From an uncultured Peptococcaceae bacterium (GTDB lineage Bacteria; Bacillota; Peptococcia; Peptococcales; Peptococcaceae): a stretch of DNA of 6,134 nucleotides. Below, in pieces: positions 3,927-6,134 of this stretch. The notes beneath the pieces were generated by a model that made no database searches, was not told where the DNA came from, and saw nothing but the letters and a program-made list of their open reading frames with translations. The DNA is taken from contig CABUKW010000162.1 of assembly GCA_902492275.1 (NCBI GenBank), forward strand, positions 1 to 6,134. The letters are read 5' to 3'. A program made the translations under genes and the position numbers. Numbering within the stretch: the stretch's first letter is position 1; each line of letters opens with the position of its first letter.

Positions 3927-6134
3927 TTGGTCAATACGACACATGCACTAAGAGAAAGGCATAGTTTCGCCAAAATCAACGAGATTATGGTTATGCCTAA
4001 TTTAATTGAAGTTCAACGAAATTCCTACAAATCTTTTCTGGAGGAAGGATTAAGAGAAACCTTTTCAGAAGTTTCTCCAATCCAGGATTTTACGGGAAAT
4101 TTGGTCCTTGAGTTTGTAGATTATAGTTTGGGCGAGCCCAAGTATGATGTCGATGAATGCAAGGAACGTGACGCTACTTACGCCGCACCTCTACGCTTAA
4201 AGGTTCGTTTGATCAATAAAGAAACCGGGGAAGTGAAGGAACAGGAAGTGTTCATGGGAGACTTCCCTATTATGACCACCAAAGGCACCTTTATTATTAA
4301 CGGTGCAGAACGTGTCATCGTCAGCCAGTTGGTGCGTTCGCCTGGCGTTTATTATTCTGAAACCATCGACCAGGCGGGGAAAAAACTGTATGGCGCTACC
4401 ATTATTCCAAACCGCGGCGCATGGCTGGAATTTGAAACGGACAGCAACGATAACCTGTTTGTGCGCATTGACCGTACCAGAAAATTGCCGGCTACGGTGT
4501 TGCTGCGTGCGTTGGGTTACTCCAGCAATGGACAGATTTTAGAGCTGTTTGACAACGATGACCGCATTCGCATGACCTTAGAACGGGATCATACAGAAAC
4601 GGAAAGCGAAGCTTTAGTGGAAATCTACAAACGGTTACGCCCTGGAGATCCGCCAACGGTGGAAAATGCCAGAAGCCTGTTGAATTCGTTGTTCTTTGAC
4701 CCAAAACGCTATGACTTTGCCAAAGTGGGCCGTTATAAAGTCAATAAAAAATTGGGCTTGCAGATTGACCCCAAGAAAAAAGTCATCACCCATGAAGATA
4801 TTATTGAAACCGTACGGTATCTGTTAGATTTGATTAAAGGTGTGGAAGGCCATACTGCCGATGACATCGACCATCTGGGCAATCGCCGTATCCGCTGTGT
4901 AGGCGAGTTGCTGCAAAATCAGTTCCGCATTGGCCTGACCCGTATGGAACGCGTCATTCGGGAAAGAATGACCATTCAGGACTCGGAAAATGTAACGCCG
5001 CAGGGGTTAATCAATATCCGTCCGGTAGTGGCTGCCATTAAAGAATTTTTTGGTTCCAGCCAGTTGTCCCAGTTTATGGACCAGATTAATCCACTGAGCG
5101 AACTGACTCACAAGAGAAGATTGAGCGCCTTGGGGCCTGGCGGTTTGAGCCGTGAACGGGCAGGGTTCGAAGTGCGTGACGTACATCCGTCCCATTATGG
5201 CCGCATGTGCCCTATTGAAACGCCGGAAGGTCCAAACATTGGGCTGATTAACTCTTTAAGTACCTACGCCAAAATAAACGAATATGGTTTTATCGAATCG
5301 CCATATCGTAAGGTGGATAAAGAAACCGGCATTGTAACAGAACAGATTGAATATCTGACTGCCGATGAAGAAGATAAATATATTGTAGCGCAGGCAAATG
5401 CTCCATTGGATGAAAATGGCCGCTTTGCTGAGAAAAAGGTAAATGCCCGTTATGGACACGCCAATGTAGTGGTGGACAGTGAAAAAATCGACTACATGGA
5501 CGTATCGCCAAAACAGGTCGTTTCTATTGCAACCGCTATGATTCCGTTCCTGGAACACGACGATGCCAACCGTGCGCTGATGGGCGCCAACATGCAGCGG
5601 CAGGCTGTACCGCTGTTAAGAACCGACGCGCCTTATGTAGGCACCGGTATGGAATATCGTGCGGCTTATGACTCTGGCGTTATGGTAATTGCTGAAAACG
5701 GCGGTACGGTAGACTATGTTTCTGCCCGTGAAATTGTGATTAAACGGACTGATGGCCGAAAAGACCGTTATAAATTAACCAAATTTGAACGCTCCAACCA
5801 GGGCAGTTGTATTAATCAGAAGCCTTTGGTGAAAAAAGGGCAGGTTGTGGAAGCCGGTGATATTTTGGCCGATGGACCATCTACCGACCATGGTGAATTG
5901 GCCTTGGGCCGCAACGTGCTGATTGCCTTCATGAACTGGGAAGGCTATAACTACGAAGACGCTGTTCTGCTCAGTGAAAAACTAGTGAAAGAAGATTACT
6001 ATACCTCTATCCATATTGAGGAATATGAATGCGACGCCCGCGACACCAAATTGGGGCCGGAAGAAATTACCCGCGATATCCCCAATGTCGGGGAAGATGT
6101 GCTGAAAAACCTGGATGAAAGAGGGATTATCCGC
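3927..6134 (+). CDS. rpoB: DNA-directed RNA polymerase subunit beta (partial, 5' 736 codons)
   Basis: Encodes the N-terminal 736 residues of the beta subunit, which forms one pincer of RNA polymerase and part of its active site; Firmicutes proteins are near 1200 residues, so the rest lies beyond the window. The frame is open throughout with no break. Landmarks in order: PNLIEVQRNSYKSFLEEG, MGDFPIMT (110-117), GAERVIVSQLVRSPG (126-140), DIDHLGNRR (313-321), the rifampicin pocket GSSQLSQFMDQ (376-386) to HKRRLSALGPGG (395-406), NMQRQAV (555-561) and GYNYEDA (673-679), whose acidic pair lies by the catalytic Mg2+. The start is TTG: an in-frame TGA lies at 3918-3920, the binding site AAGGGGTGA (3912-3920) is correctly placed, and the next in-frame ATG (3987) would cut conserved residues. 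G/C use in third positions looks higher than in the ribosomal genes. Confidence 0.97.
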   Translation, partial: MVNTTHALRERHSFAKINEIMVMPNLIEVQRNSYKSFLEEGLRETFSEVSPIQDFTGNLVLEFVDYSLGEPKYDVDECKERDATYAAPLRLKVRLINKETGEVKEQEVFMGDFPIMTTKGTFIINGAERVIVSQLVRSPGVYYSETIDQAGKKLYGATIIPNRGAWLEFETDSNDNLFVRIDRTRKLPATVLLRALGYSSNGQILELFDNDDRIRMTLERDHTETESEALVEIYKRLRPGDPPTVENARSLLNSLFFDPKRYDFAKVGRYKVNKKLGLQIDPKKKVITHEDIIETVRYLLDLIKGVEGHTADDIDHLGNRRIRCVGELLQNQFRIGLTRMERVIRERMTIQDSENVTPQGLINIRPVVAAIKEFFGSSQLSQFMDQINPLSELTHKRRLSALGPGGLSRERAGFEVRDVHPSHYGRMCPIETPEGPNIGLINSLSTYAKINEYGFIESPYRKVDKETGIVTEQIEYLTADEEDKYIVAQANAPLDENGRFAEKKVNARYGHANVVVDSEKIDYMDVSPKQVVSIATAMIPFLEHDDANRALMGANMQRQAVPLLRTDAPYVGTGMEYRAAYDSGVMVIAENGGTVDYVSAREIVIKRTDGRKDRYKLTKFERSNQGSCINQKPLVKKGQVVEAGDILADGPSTDHGELALGRNVLIAFMNWEGYNYEDAVLLSEKLVKEDYYTSIHIEEYECDARDTKLGPEEITRDIPNVGEDVLKNLDERGIIR

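Noticed and set aside
4303..4542. Open frame in another phase within rpoB, and minus-strand frames at 4492-4704, 5007-5195 and 5256-5558.
   Set aside because: They are shadows of the intact rpoB frame with no recognisable protein sequence.

Overview
The window holds a core transcription/translation locus of a low-to-mid-GC bacterium from the Firmicutes side. In order it carries the 3' end of tuf (EF-Tu), rpmG (L33), secE, nusG, rplK (L11), rplA (L1), rplJ (L10), rplL (L7/L12) and the first 736 codons of rpoB (RNA polymerase beta). All genes are on the + strand. The Firmicutes-like assignment rests on the RpoB and L10/L11 protein sequences, the strong AGGAGG-type ribosome binding sites, an L10-leader RNA with an attenuator, and the short SecE with one membrane segment. 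The tuf-rpmG-secE-nusG order without an intervening tRNA, plus the RpoB N-terminus, suggests a Clostridia/Negativicutes-type organism. That finer placement is an inference.

Layout. 1-54 is the tuf end, closed by a clear intrinsic terminator (87-117). An extended -10 promoter (153-181) starts the rpmG-secE-nusG unit. A stem-loop overlaps the nusG stop codon (1177-1201). Two look-alike RNA motifs follow, one before rplK (1203-1229) and one between rplK and rplA (1707-1734). Both resemble the ribosomal protein L1 site of 23S rRNA and are probably L1 feedback sites. Just after rplA lies a perfect-consensus sigma-A promoter (2450-2478). It drives an L10-leader RNA with an antiterminator and a terminator (2490-2598), then rplJ and rplL. 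An intrinsic terminator (3626-3653) ends that unit. The 353-base gap before rpoB holds two candidate promoters, several dyad symmetries and a leader that can fold in competing ways. rpoB begins at a TTG codon (3927) and runs off the window.

How it works together. The genes supply stalk and L1-arm proteins of the large ribosomal subunit, the elongation factor recruited by the stalk, a Sec translocon subunit, the NusG elongation factor and the polymerase beta subunit. The unit boundaries carry separate controls: L1 for rplK-rplA, the L10-L12 complex for rplJ-rplL, and a separate promoter region for rpoB.

No mobile element, CRISPR array, tRNA or novel gene system is visible. The genes are ordinary core genes. 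The points most worth a second look are the paired L1 sites, the L10 attenuator and the symmetric, structured region upstream of rpoB.
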